The notes beneath the pieces were generated by a model. That model ran no database searches. It saw only the letters and a program-made list of their open reading frames with translations, and was not told the DNA's origin. A DNA stretch of 64,000 nucleotides from Caprella mutica (lineage: Eukaryota; Arthropoda; Malacostraca; Amphipoda; Caprellidae): the NCBI GenBank assembly GCA_947561585.1, contig CANNZV010001468.1, forward strand, positions 88,836 to 152,835, read 5' to 3'. This document shows positions 1-8,989 of the stretch, one piece after another. How positions within the stretch are numbered: position 1 is the first letter of the stretch; the number at the start of each line of letters is the position of its first letter. The translations under genes and the position numbers were made by a program.

Positions 1-439
1 TTTCACCAGATATCGAACCCGTTACTTGATTGTAGTCAGCATTTTCTAAAACTGTTCCGCCATCGAATAAAGCTGAACTAGCCGCTGCATTTATTCCATT
101 ATAATCAATGATAATATTAAAGTAGGTACAGCCTTCTCCATTTTCTTCATGATAGTGGATTTTAAAATCACCTAATTCTGATTCATCGATATGGATAAAG
201 GGAAAGTCTTCTTTATTACTGATAAAAATATCTTTAGAAGTTCCTAAAATTGGATCGACACTTTCGCAATAGTAACCATAGGTGTGGGGATATGTTATAG
301 TGTCGCCACTAACAATAAAAGAAAGGTCCTTCTCTATTATGGTAACCTTTTGCTCAATAAACTCTTGGTTTTTTTCGCATGAAAAAAGCCCTAAGAAAAA
401 GAGGAAAAGTAAACAATATTGGATTTTTTTTATCTTCAT
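1..439 (-). CDS. Lipoprotein, C-terminal part cut by the window edge
   Basis: An open minus-strand frame begins with ATG at 439-437 and runs off the left edge with no stop, so only about the first 146 residues are visible. The N-terminus MKIKKIQYCLL... is followed by a hydrophobic stretch ending in LGLFSC, a classic lipobox with the lipidated Cys at about residue 21. The rest is polar, rich in Tyr, Asp and Ile, with two further Cys residues (YYCES and EGCTYF), and looks like a small beta-rich extracytoplasmic domain. I do not recognise the family. It is probably a membrane-anchored lipoprotein of unknown role, transcribed away from kbl's direction of flow only in the sense that both lie on the minus strand and kbl is upstream of it. 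Confidence 0.75.
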   Translation of the reverse strand, partial: MKIKKIQYCLLFLFFLGLFSCEKNQEFIEQKVTIIEKDLSFIVSGDTITYPHTYGYYCESVDPILGTSKDIFISNKEDFPFIHIDESELGDFKIHYHEENGEGCTYFNIIIDYNGINAAASSALFDGGTVLENADYNQVTGSISGE

Positions 440-744
440 AAATTCTATTGAAGTATGAATTTTTCGAATGATTTTAATAAAATAATCTTCTCTTTTACCC
501 TATTAATATAAAAGACAGAAATGTTGCAGGAAGTTATTTTTTATGAAAATAAAAAAATGGTGAGGTTGAAAATGAGGTGAATAAGTATTTGTCAGATGGG
601 ATTCAATTCTATTTTAACTCTTGTCGGAAATTGTGCATTTAGACACTAATGGAATTTATAGGGGGCAGTAAGTAGTTAAACCAAAACAGCCCTAAATAGA
701 ATCTAGGGCTGTATAAAATTATATTAAAGATTTTATTTTACTTT
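440..744. other. Intergenic region with kbl terminator
   Basis: About 300 bases separate the edge lipoprotein from kbl. It holds the kbl terminator hairpin at 683-712; the rest is AT-rich. I see no convincing open reading frame or RNA gene in it. Confidence 0.5.
681..712 (-). terminator. Intrinsic terminator downstream of kbl
   Basis: On the minus strand a perfect 9-bp stem, ACAGCCCTA with TAGGGCTGT around a 9-nt loop, is followed by TTTTGGTTT. It lies 33 bases past the kbl stop codon. Confidence 0.75.
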
Positions 745-1932
745 TTAAATAACTCCTAATTCTTTTCCAACTTTAGTAAATGCAGCAACTGCTTTTTCTA
801 AATGTTCTTGCTCATGACCAGCGGAAATTTGAACTCTAATCCTTGCCTTTTCTTTTGGCACTACTGGGTAGTAAAAACCAATAACGTAAATTCCTTCCTC
901 CAATAATTTATTAGCAAAAACTTGTGAAAGTTTTGCATCATATAACATGATAGGAACAATCGGGTGGACACCTGGAATAATATCAAAACCAGCTTTCGTC
1001 ATTTCTTCTCTAAAATAAAGTGCATTACTTTCTAGTTTATCTCTCAATGCAGTTGAGTTACTCAATACATCTAATACTTTGATAGATGCTCCCACAATGG
1101 AAGGTGCTACCGTATTAGAAAAAAGATAGGGGCGACTTCTTTGCCGTAGCATGTCCACTATTTCTTTTCGAGCAGCAGTAAATCCACCACTCGCTCCGCC
1201 CAAGGCTTTTCCAAAAGTACCTGTGATAATATCCACTCGACCCATTGCATTGCAATGCTCATGAGTACCACGTCCAGTTTTTCCAACAAAACCAGTAGAG
1301 TGACATTCGTCTACCATAACCATGGCATCATACTTATCAGCGAGGTCACATATTTTATCAATTTGAGCAATGGTTCCATCCATTGAAAAAACACCATCTG
1401 TGGCAATCAATCTTCGTCGAGCACCTTGTGCTTCTTGGAGTTTGGTTTCGAGGTCGGCCATGTCATTTGTTGCATAACGGAATCGTTGTGCTTTGCATAA
1501 TCGAATACCATCAATGATAGAGGCATGATTTAAAGAATCAGAAATAATGGCATCTTCAGCAGTCAAGATGGGTTCGAATAATCCACCATTGGCATCGAAA
1601 GCTGCTGCATATAAAATCGCATCTTCCATCCCTAGAAAATCTGCAATTTTTCTTTCGAGTTCTTTGTGAATGTTTTGTGTTCCACAAATAAAACGAACAG
1701 AACTTAATCCAAAACCATGGGAGTCAATAGTAGCTTTGGCAGCATCCAAAACATCGGGATGTGATGATAATCCTAAATAATTATTAGCACAAAAATTTAA
1801 AACTTCTCCTCCTTCAACGGTACTAATCTCGGCAGATTGTGGAGTCGTGATGATGCGTTCTTCTTTGTAGAGTCCTGCTTCTTTGATGTCTTTGAGCTCT
1901 TGGTGGATAGCTGATTTTACGTTTGTAAACAT
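745..1932 (-). CDS. kbl: Glycine C-acetyltransferase (2-amino-3-ketobutyrate CoA ligase)
   Basis: This 395-residue PLP-dependent enzyme has the usual length for Kbl. It cleaves 2-amino-3-ketobutyrate with CoA to glycine and acetyl-CoA, the second step of threonine catabolism. Seen in the sequence: [14 protein letters not shown] near residue 46, a substrate-site VDECHSTG at 207-214 and the PLP-lysine motif [13 protein letters not shown] with Lys about 242. It belongs to the alpha-oxoamine synthase group; KBL is preferred over BioF or serine palmitoyltransferase because overall wording ([24 protein letters not shown]) is typical of Kbl and because an SDR threonine dehydrogenase lies at 3.1-4.0 kb on the same strand. 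The two are separated by two unrelated genes. A terminator follows it. Confidence 0.95.
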   Translation of the reverse strand: MFTNVKSAIHQELKDIKEAGLYKEERIITTPQSAEISTVEGGEVLNFCANNYLGLSSHPDVLDAAKATIDSHGFGLSSVRFICGTQNIHKELERKIADFLGMEDAILYAAAFDANGGLFEPILTAEDAIISDSLNHASIIDGIRLCKAQRFRYATNDMADLETKLQEAQGARRRLIATDGVFSMDGTIAQIDKICDLADKYDAMVMVDECHSTGFVGKTGRGTHEHCNAMGRVDIITGTFGKALGGASGGFTAARKEIVDMLRQRSRPYLFSNTVAPSIVGASIKVLDVLSNSTALRDKLESNALYFREEMTKAGFDIIPGVHPIVPIMLYDAKLSQVFANKLLEEGIYVIGFYYPVVPKEKARIRVQISAGHEQEHLEKAVAAFTKVGKELGVI

Positions 1933-1955
1933 ATTGTTTTTTGTTTTTGATTCAA

Positions 1956-2044
1956 AATTAAGGATTCAAGATTATGGATTTCGAGAATCGTGCTGTTCTT
2001 TCAACTTACACACATGTGAATGGAGTAATCTTAAATCCTTAATT
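1956..2044. repeat. Intergenic inverted repeat
   Basis: AATTAAGGATTCAAGATTA at 1956-1974 is matched by its reverse complement at 2026-2044 with one difference, around a 51-base loop. It fills the gap between kbl and the next upstream gene and may act as a transcription or mRNA-stability hairpin. Confidence 0.6.
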
Positions 2045-2052
2045 CATAATTT

Positions 2053-2583
2053 TTAATCCAAACTAGGAATTACTTTATTAATGTATTTTAAATATTTTTT
2101 ACCTCTTGCTTTAAATCCTGATGAACCTGTTGGCATTTGATCTTCAATTAATATTTTTAATTCATGAAAAATATCAGGTTCTTTTTTTCCCATTTCAAAA
2201 ATAACTCCCATAGAAAACACTTTGATTGCGATGGCTTCTTTTGGGGATGCTAAAAAATCAAAAGCTAAATTTAGAAGTGTTCCTTGTAATTCTTCAGGGA
2301 CTTTATGAGTTTGTAAAATACGAAGGGTGTTTCTTTTAACTGCGACGTGTTTTGGTGTTTTTAAATTTAGAATGGCTTTTTCTAAATATGGATCAAATAA
2401 GTGAGGATTTTTTTCTACAACATAATTCATAGAATATGCTGCGCATTGATTGAGTCGCCATTCATCTGCAAAAAAACATTCCATCAATTTATCAAATCGT
2501 TCTGTAGAATCACCAATGTAATTCATGATTCGTATCGCTTGTGCTTTCGAATGTTCTTCAAGAAGTGCTTTTTTTATATCCAT
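2053..2583 (-). CDS. HEAT-repeat-like protein of unknown function
   Basis: This 176-residue protein is soluble, with no signal peptide or membrane segment. It is almost entirely helical, with repeated amphipathic helices of the kind LxxxxxFLxSPxEAIAIKVFSMGVIFEMGKKEP, which resemble HEAT or ARM alpha-solenoid repeats (roughly residues 20-170). It has no catalytic motif. Small HEAT-like proteins of this sort in Bacteroidota are usually unannotated scaffold or binding proteins. It sits on the minus strand between the tdh-side genes and kbl, with its own hairpin upstream. Confidence 0.6.
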   Translation of the reverse strand: MDIKKALLEEHSKAQAIRIMNYIGDSTERFDKLMECFFADEWRLNQCAAYSMNYVVEKNPHLFDPYLEKAILNLKTPKHVAVKRNTLRILQTHKVPEELQGTLLNLAFDFLASPKEAIAIKVFSMGVIFEMGKKEPDIFHELKILIEDQMPTGSSGFKARGKKYLKYINKVIPSLD

Positions 2584-2667
2584 TTGTTATAGATAAATGA
2601 GTAGTTCGTTATTGATTTAGAAATTATGATTAAAATCTTTAAACAACAACGAACTACTTCATAACAA
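2584..2667. terminator. Inverted repeat between two minus-strand genes
   Basis: AGTAGTTCGTT at 2600-2610 pairs perfectly with AACGAACTACT at 2648-2658, and the flanks TTGTTAT and ATAACAA (2584-2590, 2661-2667) pair too. It fills almost the whole gap between the genes at 2053-2583 and 2669-3004 and could end the upstream transcript or stabilise its 3' end. Confidence 0.5.
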
Positions 2668-2668
2668 T

Positions 2669-3004
2669 TTATTTACGAAATGTATTTATCAATTTTATTT
2701 TTCCAATAATATTTTGATTCATTTCCTCCAAATCTTCAGAAGGAATCCATAATTCCACATGATGATCTAAGCCTACTTTTTGTGTAGGGTATTTTTGGAG
2801 AAAAGAATTTTTTACTTCAAATTTTAGGACATGTCCCATTCCATAAGTAGGTACATTCCATTCTTTTGTAATTTGCTCCGCATAAGCTTCATTTAATACT
2901 GGATAAAAAATGGGTTGTCCAATTAATCGTGGTGGAAATTTTTTCCAACCATCTTGAATAATTAGGTCTAACTCAGCTTGGTTGACCGGTCGAAATAAAA
3001 TCAT
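2669..3004 (-). CDS. Small conserved protein, often named ADP-ribosylation/crystallin J1
   Basis: This 111-residue soluble protein has the pattern FRPVNQAELDLI near the start, then FPPRLIGQPIFYPVLNEAYA, HHVELWIPSEDLEEMN and a C-terminal GKIKLI. This matches a family of about 110 residues whose database name is usually ADP-ribosylation/crystallin J1; the name is inherited and no activity is established to my knowledge. The PV....EL..I and ELW.P.E.L motifs recall a DarT/RNA 2'-phosphotransferase-like small fold, but that is only an impression. It may be cotranscribed with tdh, although a terminator lies between them. Confidence 0.6.
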   Translation of the reverse strand: MILFRPVNQAELDLIIQDGWKKFPPRLIGQPIFYPVLNEAYAEQITKEWNVPTYGMGHVLKFEVKNSFLQKYPTQKVGLDHHVELWIPSEDLEEMNQNIIGKIKLINTFRK

Positions 3005-3019
3005 AATATTGGGTTATAA

Positions 3020-3062
3020 AAAATTAAAAAAGTCAAAGCTGGTTCTAAATTAATGCTTTGAC
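3020..3062 (-). terminator. Intrinsic terminator downstream of tdh
   Basis: Read on the minus strand, a perfect 8-bp stem GTCAAAGC/GCTTTGAC with a 15-nt loop is followed at once by TTTTTT, then AATTTTTT. It lies 28 bases past the tdh stop. Confidence 0.75.
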
Positions 3063-3089
3063 AAATTATCATTTTCTCTAACCAAAATT

Positions 3090-4049
3090 TTAGATTATTT
3101 GTTCCTTTTGATATTTTTTTCCTAATTGGATAATCATATCTTTTGTCATTTTACTAAGATCATAATTCTCTTTCCATCCCCAATCTTTTCTTGCTTCTGA
3201 ATCATCAATAGTAGCTGTCCACGAATCTGCAATTGCCTGACGAAAATCAGGTTTGTAGGTGGTTTTAAAATTAGGAATATGTTGTTGAATTTCTTTAACT
3301 ATTTGATCTGGAGTAAAACTCATTGCAGCTAAATTATAACTTGTTCTTACTTTTATTTTCTCTGCTGGAGCTTCCATTAATTCGCAAGTCGCCCGTATTG
3401 AATCAGACATATATATCATAGGCAGCATAGTGTCATCTCTTAAAAAACATTCATAATCCATTCCTTGAATGGCCTTATGAAATATGTCAACTGCATAATC
3501 TGTAGTGCCTCCGCCTGGCATGGATTGATAACTGATTACCCCAGGATAACGAATCGACCGAACATCTAAACCATATTTTAAAAAATAGTATTGACACCAA
3601 CTTTCCCCAGCATCTTTACTGATACCGTAAATGGTAGTGGCATCTAAAATGGTATGTTGAGGGGTATTATATTTAGGAGTAGTTTTTCCAAAAACAGCAA
3701 TGGAACTTGGAAAGAAAACTTTATCGATAGCTTCTTCTTTGGCAACATCTAGGACGTTAAATAATCCATTCATATTGATGTCCCAAGTTCTTCGTGGATT
3801 TTTTTCTCCACTAGCTGAAAGGATAGCAGCAAGATGATATATTTGGGTAATGCGATTGGATTTGACAATTTCAGATAGGCGTTCTCCATCTAAAATATTT
3901 AATAATTCAAAGGGGAAATGGTTTTTATTATTAGGCCGTATATCCGATGCAATGACATTGTTATTTCCATATCGTTCTCTGAGGGCTGAGGTTAAAACGG
4001 TTCCGATTTGACCATTGGCTCCGATTACGAGAATCTTCTCTTTTCTCAT
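3090..4049 (-). CDS. tdh: L-threonine 3-dehydrogenase, SDR type
   Basis: This 319-residue extended short-chain dehydrogenase oxidises L-threonine to 2-amino-3-ketobutyrate with NAD+. Seen directly: the Rossmann motif GANGQIG at 10-16, the acidic residue that selects NAD (ASDIR, about 35-38), SS at 115-116 and the catalytic YGISK at 141-145. The sequence closely follows the Bacteroidota/Flavobacterium SDR threonine dehydrogenases, which are unrelated to the zinc-dependent E. coli Tdh. The nearby kbl gene supports the assignment, since the unstable product is passed to Kbl. A generic NAD-dependent epimerase is the only alternative. It has its own terminator downstream. Confidence 0.92.
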   Translation of the reverse strand: MRKEKILVIGANGQIGTVLTSALRERYGNNNVIASDIRPNNKNHFPFELLNILDGERLSEIVKSNRITQIYHLAAILSASGEKNPRRTWDINMNGLFNVLDVAKEEAIDKVFFPSSIAVFGKTTPKYNTPQHTILDATTIYGISKDAGESWCQYYFLKYGLDVRSIRYPGVISYQSMPGGGTTDYAVDIFHKAIQGMDYECFLRDDTMLPMIYMSDSIRATCELMEAPAEKIKVRTSYNLAAMSFTPDQIVKEIQQHIPNFKTTYKPDFRQAIADSWTATIDDSEARKDWGWKENYDLSKMTKDMIIQLGKKYQKEQII

Positions 4050-4156
4050 AAAAATATATTTTGGTTAGGCTTTATAATACCAATTAAAAATTGGTGTTTA
4101 TTTTGGTTCGTTCAAAATTATTATGGGCACAAAATAGATATTTTCATTTTGATTTT

Positions 4157-4609
4157 TTAAATCAGAGAGGGGATTTCTTGGATAAATTCAAAAGAATCTT
4201 TTTCATAATCCATTTTGCAGCAATAACTTGCCAATCCATTTGTGACAAGGAGATAAGGAACTCTAAGCGATAAGTTATATTGAGCGATTTGTTCAAATGT
4301 GCTTTGTGATATTTTAACGTCAGGTGCTTTACATTCTATCAGTAGGAAGGGTTTGGTATCTTTATCATAAACTAATACATCGAATCTGCGATATAACTCA
4401 TTGATAGTCAATGATTTTTCAACTGCAATTCGAGATTTGGGGTATTCTTTTTTTTCTATTAAATAAATAATAAGTAGTTGTCGCACTAATTCTTCAGGTT
4501 GAAGAACTAGGTTTTTTTTCCGAATAGGACAAAATAAATATTGCTTTCCATTTTCTTTTTTTGATTTTAGAAAAGGCTGAAAAGACAATAAATCTAAGTT
4601 GATTATCAT
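4157..4609 (-). CDS. HsdR_N-type (PD-(D/E)XK fold) protein
   Basis: This 150-residue protein matches the short 'type I restriction enzyme R protein N-terminus' family common in Bacteroidota. The core PEELVRQ...RRFDVLVYD...LLIECKAP gives the D-x(n)-E-x-K nuclease-fold signature, followed by the helix FEQIAQYNLSLRVPYLLVTNG. No helicase or specificity subunit is nearby, so it is not part of a restriction system. Its ATG overlaps the stop of the receiver-Hpt gene by 4 bases (4606-4609), implying translational coupling. The function of these stand-alone proteins is unknown. Confidence 0.75.
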   Translation of the reverse strand: MIINLDLLSFQPFLKSKKENGKQYLFCPIRKKNLVLQPEELVRQLLIIYLIEKKEYPKSRIAVEKSLTINELYRRFDVLVYDKDTKPFLLIECKAPDVKISQSTFEQIAQYNLSLRVPYLLVTNGLASYCCKMDYEKDSFEFIQEIPSLI

Positions 4610-5397
4610 AGTAGTGGAAGTTCTTTTTTTAAGAGTTCTATGGCTATTTTGGTATCAGAAGATAATTGTTTGAAGGCATCTGAAACAGTTGAGCAATAGC
4701 ACTTGTTATTTGCTGAGGCTATAGTAGTTTCGATATAACTAGCTAGTTTTTCTTGTTCAACCATTCCCATTATTCTAAAACCCGATTTCATTCGATGAGA
4801 AATCTTTATTACTTTTTCGCAATTCTTTAAATTCAAAGATTGATATAAATCATTTAGTTCTTGGGGTTTATGGTAAATAAATAATTCTATGGTTTCTTTT
4901 ACATCCTCTTTTTTATTGTCAAAAATTTTAAAAACATTTGCTAGTTGGATGGTTACATGATCTTGTTGAAGTATTAGATTGTTGTTTGTAGATGTATTGT
5001 TATAGTTTTTTGAGATAGGTGTGTGTTGCTCTAAAGTTGATTGAATTAAGTTGGGTAATTCCTCTAAGTATTTAAAATCTAAATCTTTTGTAAAACTTGC
5101 AATTGCATTACTATTTTTTAGAACTGATTCAATAGTTGAATTATCATCATTGCCAGTAATTAAAATAAGAGGAATGTTTTTTAAGTCATTTAGCAAATCA
5201 AAAGAGGTACCATCTGCTAAATTATGATCGCTTATTACAAGATGAAATTCTTGTTTTGATAATTCTTTTTTTGCACTTTTTATCGAACTCACTAAGGTGT
5301 AAGGAAAGGAGAGACCCTTTCTTTTGAATAATCTTTTAATTGCCATTTGGTCAATTAAATCATCTTCTATAATTAATATATTTTTCTCCAAATTCAA
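4606..5397 (-). CDS. Response regulator receiver plus Hpt domain protein
   Basis: This 263-residue protein has an N-terminal receiver (about 5-125) with the acidic pocket IIEDD at 9-13, phospho-acceptor Asp57 (VISDHNL) and Thr81 (ILITGND); the usual conserved Lys appears as FTKD near 104. A linker is followed by a C-terminal Hpt-like four-helix bundle with the phosphorylatable His at about 201 (KISHRMKSGF). The pairing makes it a phosphorelay intermediate without a DNA-binding output. It lies 42 bases downstream of the hybrid-like multi-PAS kinase at 5440-8796 and is very likely its partner. The gene overlaps the following HsdR_N-type gene by 4 bases. Confidence 0.85.
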   Translation of the reverse strand: MNLEKNILIIEDDLIDQMAIKRLFKRKGLSFPYTLVSSIKSAKKELSKQEFHLVISDHNLADGTSFDLLNDLKNIPLILITGNDDNSTIESVLKNSNAIASFTKDLDFKYLEELPNLIQSTLEQHTPISKNYNNTSTNNNLILQQDHVTIQLANVFKIFDNKKEDVKETIELFIYHKPQELNDLYQSLNLKNCEKVIKISHRMKSGFRIMGMVEQEKLASYIETTIASANNKCYCSTVSDAFKQLSSDTKIAIELLKKELPLL

Positions 5398-5439
5398 ATA
5401 GTTTTGATTTTATATTCCACCGAGATTTTTAAGAGTTTT

Positions 5440-8400
5440 CTATTTTTTAATTGTAAATTCAAATGTTGTGCTTTTTCCTAATTCAGATTTGACAGAAATC
5501 TCTCCACCGTGTAATTGAATAATTTTTTTAACGATACTTAATCCAATTCCAGTACTTTCAAAATCATCCTTTGGTTGAAGTGTTTGGAAAATTTGAAATA
5601 TTTTTTCAAAATTTTTCTTCTCTATCCCTTGCCCATTATCTTTTACACTAATTAGAAAATGAGAATCTAAATCTTCATAATCAATTTCAATTTTACAAAT
5701 TTCTTTGTCATTATATTTTATCGCATTACTAATTAGGTTTTGGAAAACTTGCTCAATTTTTATTCTCTCACAATATATTTCAGGAAGTACTTTTAAAATT
5801 TTAATTTCCACATTTTCATTTAGATTCAGCATTAGGGTCACGTTGTGGATGAGCTGCATTAATTCTACCATTTCTTTGGTTTCTTTGGCCCTTCCCATTT
5901 TTGTATATTCAAAAATACCTTCGATAAACTGATGCATTCTATGAACTCGATTTCCTAATAATTCTAATTGTTCTTTACCGGCGTCATCAAGTATTTCTCC
6001 ATAATCCTCTGATAACCAGTTAGATATAGCTTTGATGGCTCGTAGTGGGGCTTTTAAATCATGTGATACAATATGAGCAAAATCCTTTAATTCCTTATTC
6101 ACTTTTGCTAATTCATCATTAAGCTGTTTTCTCTTTTTTTCAGCTTCATGAAGTTGAGAGACATCTCTAACAATATCCCTTGAACCTACAATTTTTCCAT
6201 TCTTATAGATCGCATTAGAATTAACTTGAATGTATCGCAATGATCCATCTTTGGTGATAGTGCGTCCCCGATAGTCCACATAGAATCCTTGCTTATGAAG
6301 TAATTGAAGATATTTTTTGGAGTTTTCTTGGTCGTCTGGATGTACAATATCTTTGATTAATAATTGTTGTAATTCTTCTTTGGTGTATCCCAATAATTTT
6401 TGAGCGGCTGGGTTTGCATCAATCATTTTTCCATTTTGATCCGTTACTACGATACCATCAATAACAGTTTCAAAAAGCTCTCGATACCTTTGATTGGAGG
6501 ATTGAATATTTTCTTCAATCTTTTTGAGTTGAGTGATATCTTGAAGGGTTCCTTCAAATGAAATCATCTTGTTATTTTTATCCAAGGTCGGAATTCCTTT
6601 TCCACGAGTATAAATTTCTTTCCCATTTTTGGTATACATTTTTACTTCTCGGTCATATGGAATTCCTTTTTTTATGGAGTTATAAACCGCTTCCATCATC
6701 TGGTTTAATTCCTTGGGATCAACAAAATTAATACATTCTTGAACGGAAGGTTCTGGATCATTAATATTAATTTCAAACATTTTTAAAATGCTTTGAGACC
6801 AAGTTATTTTTTGGGTGGAAGCATCATATTTCCAGTTTCCAATCTTTCCTATATTTTGAGCGTCGTTAAGCTTTATTTGAGTTTCCTTTGCTTCTTTTTT
6901 AGCTTTTTGTAAGTCCGTAATTTCTCTTCCATAAATTGCTGCTCCTATGATTTCTCCATTTTTATCTTGAATAGGTGAAACCGTAACAATATCTATTTTT
7001 TCTATATTATTTACTTGATATATTTTTTTGAGGATTAATTTTTTTCCAGCTAAGGCTTCCTTATAGTGATTTATCCATAATTTCTTTAAGGAAGATCTTT
7101 TAGCTAACATAACATCTCCAATTTCTAGTTTTTCTTTATCGAAAAGACGAGGTAAAATTTTTGCAGCAGATTCATTAAAGTCTATTAGTTTATATTGTTT
7201 GTCTATCGCATAAATTTTATCATCTGTACTATTAAATATGGCTCTAATTTTTGCTTCACTTTCTAGAAGAGCTTCCTTAATTTGACTTTCTTTGGTTAAG
7301 TCTTGGATGGTTCCAAAAATTTTGGTGACTTTTCCATTTTCTAGATGAGGAATTCCTCTTCCAAATGCATGAATGATTTTACCATTCTTTCTGATTCTTC
7401 TAATATTTAATTCATAAGGGACACCTTCTTTTATTGTTTTAGCAATGGCCTTTTTCATAGCATCTAAATCTTCAGGGAGCACCAGTCTATAGAATTGCTT
7501 TATGTGCACACATTTTTGATCTTCTGGTAGATTATAAAGTCGAATTACACTATCCGACCAGGTTATCATATTCGTCGCAACATCTAATTCCCAAAATCCT
7601 AATTTTGCTATTTTTTTTGCTTCAATAAGCTGAGCTGTAGTTTCCGCTAATTTTTTTTGATAAGTTTTTGCTTCGGTAATTTCTTTACCATAAATACTTG
7701 CCCCTACAATTTCCCCTTTTGAATTTTTTAAGGGCGAAACGGAAATTAAATCGGCACATTCTTTTTCGCCAATAAAATAAAAATCAGTTTCAAAAGTAAA
7801 TTGCTCTCCAGCAAAGGCTCTTTCAAAATGAGGTTTGAAGTATTCCAGTTCTTTTAAATAAATATCCTTTGATTTTGAGTTGTAAGATTGAGTAACTGAA
7901 ATAAAATGTTGAATGACTTTTAGTGCGGATTCATTAGCATCAATGAGTTTATAGTTTTTATCAATAGCAAAAATTTTATCTTTAGTACTATTGAAGATAG
8001 CTTTGATTTTGGCCTCGCTACTAATTAATTTTTCCTCTATTTTTTTTTGTTGATTAATATTTTCTAAAATCCCAATTTGGTATTTAATATTATCAATTGT
8101 AAAAATGGAACGAGTTGCTATTCCCCAAAAAATGGATCCATCTTTTTTCTTATATTGTTTAACTAATTTAAATCTTTTTATTTCACCGGTTTTTAATTTT
8201 TCTGTATTTTCTTCAATGGTTTTTACATCCTCATTATGTACAAAATTATCTCGTTTGTATTCTCCAAATTCCTTGCGACTGCAATCAAACATTCTACAGA
8301 TTTGGTCATTGAATGCAATAAGTTCTTGAGTTTCTAAAATTCGAATTGTTATTCCTATCGGACTTGTATCAAAAAGGGATTTGAAAAGTTTTTCATGTGA

Positions 8401-8796
8401 TAAAATATTTTTAGGAGAAAAAATACTCGTTAGGTTTTTGGATTGTAGACCTAATCCTATGATACTATTCTTTTCATTTTTGATAGGGTAGAGGTAGATG
8501 AGATCAGTATATTTTTTATCTTCAATAAGATAGGATTTTTTAAATTCTATTGACTCACCTTGCAAAACTCGGTCAAAAAGATCTTTCCAAAAATCTTTCT
8601 CCACAACTGGAAGCATCACTTCTTCAAGTTCTAATTTATTTCCTCCAAATAAAGTTCTAAATTTTGCTGCGGCAGGATTGAAATATTTCACTTTATAATC
8701 ATGATCTAGGATCATGATTTTATCCGATGATTGATTTAAAATATAATTGCCAAGATTAGAAACTTGGAAATCAGAAGTTTTTGTAGGGTTATTCAT
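5440..8796 (-). CDS. Multi-PAS sensor histidine kinase
   Basis: This 1118-residue kinase has no signal peptide or membrane segment, so it is probably cytosolic. About seven PAS/PAC modules fill residues 15-890; two pairs are near copies of each other (SSEAKIKAIFNSTKDKIFAIDK and ESEAKIRAIFNSTDDKIYAIDK; AKIAKLGFWELDV and AQNIGKIGNWKYDA), showing internal duplication. Then come a coiled coil, a HisKA domain with the phosphorylated His near 912 (HIVSHDLKAPLRA), an N box NLISNAIKYND, a G1 box VKDNGQGIE and a G2 box STGIGLSIVKK. It has no receiver domain. The next gene encodes a receiver-Hpt protein and the gene upstream a sigma-54 regulator, so a relay through all three is the likely arrangement. 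Ligands cannot be told from sequence. Confidence 0.93.
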   Translation of the reverse strand: MNNPTKTSDFQVSNLGNYILNQSSDKIMILDHDYKVKYFNPAAAKFRTLFGGNKLELEEVMLPVVEKDFWKDLFDRVLQGESIEFKKSYLIEDKKYTDLIYLYPIKNEKNSIIGLGLQSKNLTSIFSPKNILSHEKLFKSLFDTSPIGITIRILETQELIAFNDQICRMFDCSRKEFGEYKRDNFVHNEDVKTIEENTEKLKTGEIKRFKLVKQYKKKDGSIFWGIATRSIFTIDNIKYQIGILENINQQKKIEEKLISSEAKIKAIFNSTKDKIFAIDKNYKLIDANESALKVIQHFISVTQSYNSKSKDIYLKELEYFKPHFERAFAGEQFTFETDFYFIGEKECADLISVSPLKNSKGEIVGASIYGKEITEAKTYQKKLAETTAQLIEAKKIAKLGFWELDVATNMITWSDSVIRLYNLPEDQKCVHIKQFYRLVLPEDLDAMKKAIAKTIKEGVPYELNIRRIRKNGKIIHAFGRGIPHLENGKVTKIFGTIQDLTKESQIKEALLESEAKIRAIFNSTDDKIYAIDKQYKLIDFNESAAKILPRLFDKEKLEIGDVMLAKRSSLKKLWINHYKEALAGKKLILKKIYQVNNIEKIDIVTVSPIQDKNGEIIGAAIYGREITDLQKAKKEAKETQIKLNDAQNIGKIGNWKYDASTQKITWSQSILKMFEININDPEPSVQECINFVDPKELNQMMEAVYNSIKKGIPYDREVKMYTKNGKEIYTRGKGIPTLDKNNKMISFEGTLQDITQLKKIEENIQSSNQRYRELFETVIDGIVVTDQNGKMIDANPAAQKLLGYTKEELQQLLIKDIVHPDDQENSKKYLQLLHKQGFYVDYRGRTITKDGSLRYIQVNSNAIYKNGKIVGSRDIVRDVSQLHEAEKKRKQLNDELAKVNKELKDFAHIVSHDLKAPLRAIKAISNWLSEDYGEILDDAGKEQLELLGNRVHRMHQFIEGIFEYTKMGRAKETKEMVELMQLIHNVTLMLNLNENVEIKILKVLPEIYCERIKIEQVFQNLISNAIKYNDKEICKIEIDYEDLDSHFLISVKDNGQGIEKKNFEKIFQIFQTLQPKDDFESTGIGLSIVKKIIQLHGGEISVKSELGKSTTFEFTIKK

Positions 8797-8989
8797 TTTA
8801 GAGAATTACAATTGATCAATTTGGATTAGGAAATGAAAATTTAAGATAGTTAGAAAAGGTGAGTATTTAAAAATGAACTGGATAAAAAGACAATTCAACA
8901 TTTAAGATAAAGAATTAAGAATGGTTATTTTAAAAAGAATCCAAGGAAAAGGAAAACACATTTTTCGGTCACCCTGAATCCATCATCTT

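Noticed and set aside
2401..2592. Plus-strand 63-codon frame over the HEAT-like gene
   Set aside because: It lies antisense to a better-supported gene and its translation has no protein-like features.
4157..4609. Type I restriction-modification system
   Set aside because: Only a short HsdR_N-like protein is present; no helicase, methylase or specificity subunit lies nearby.
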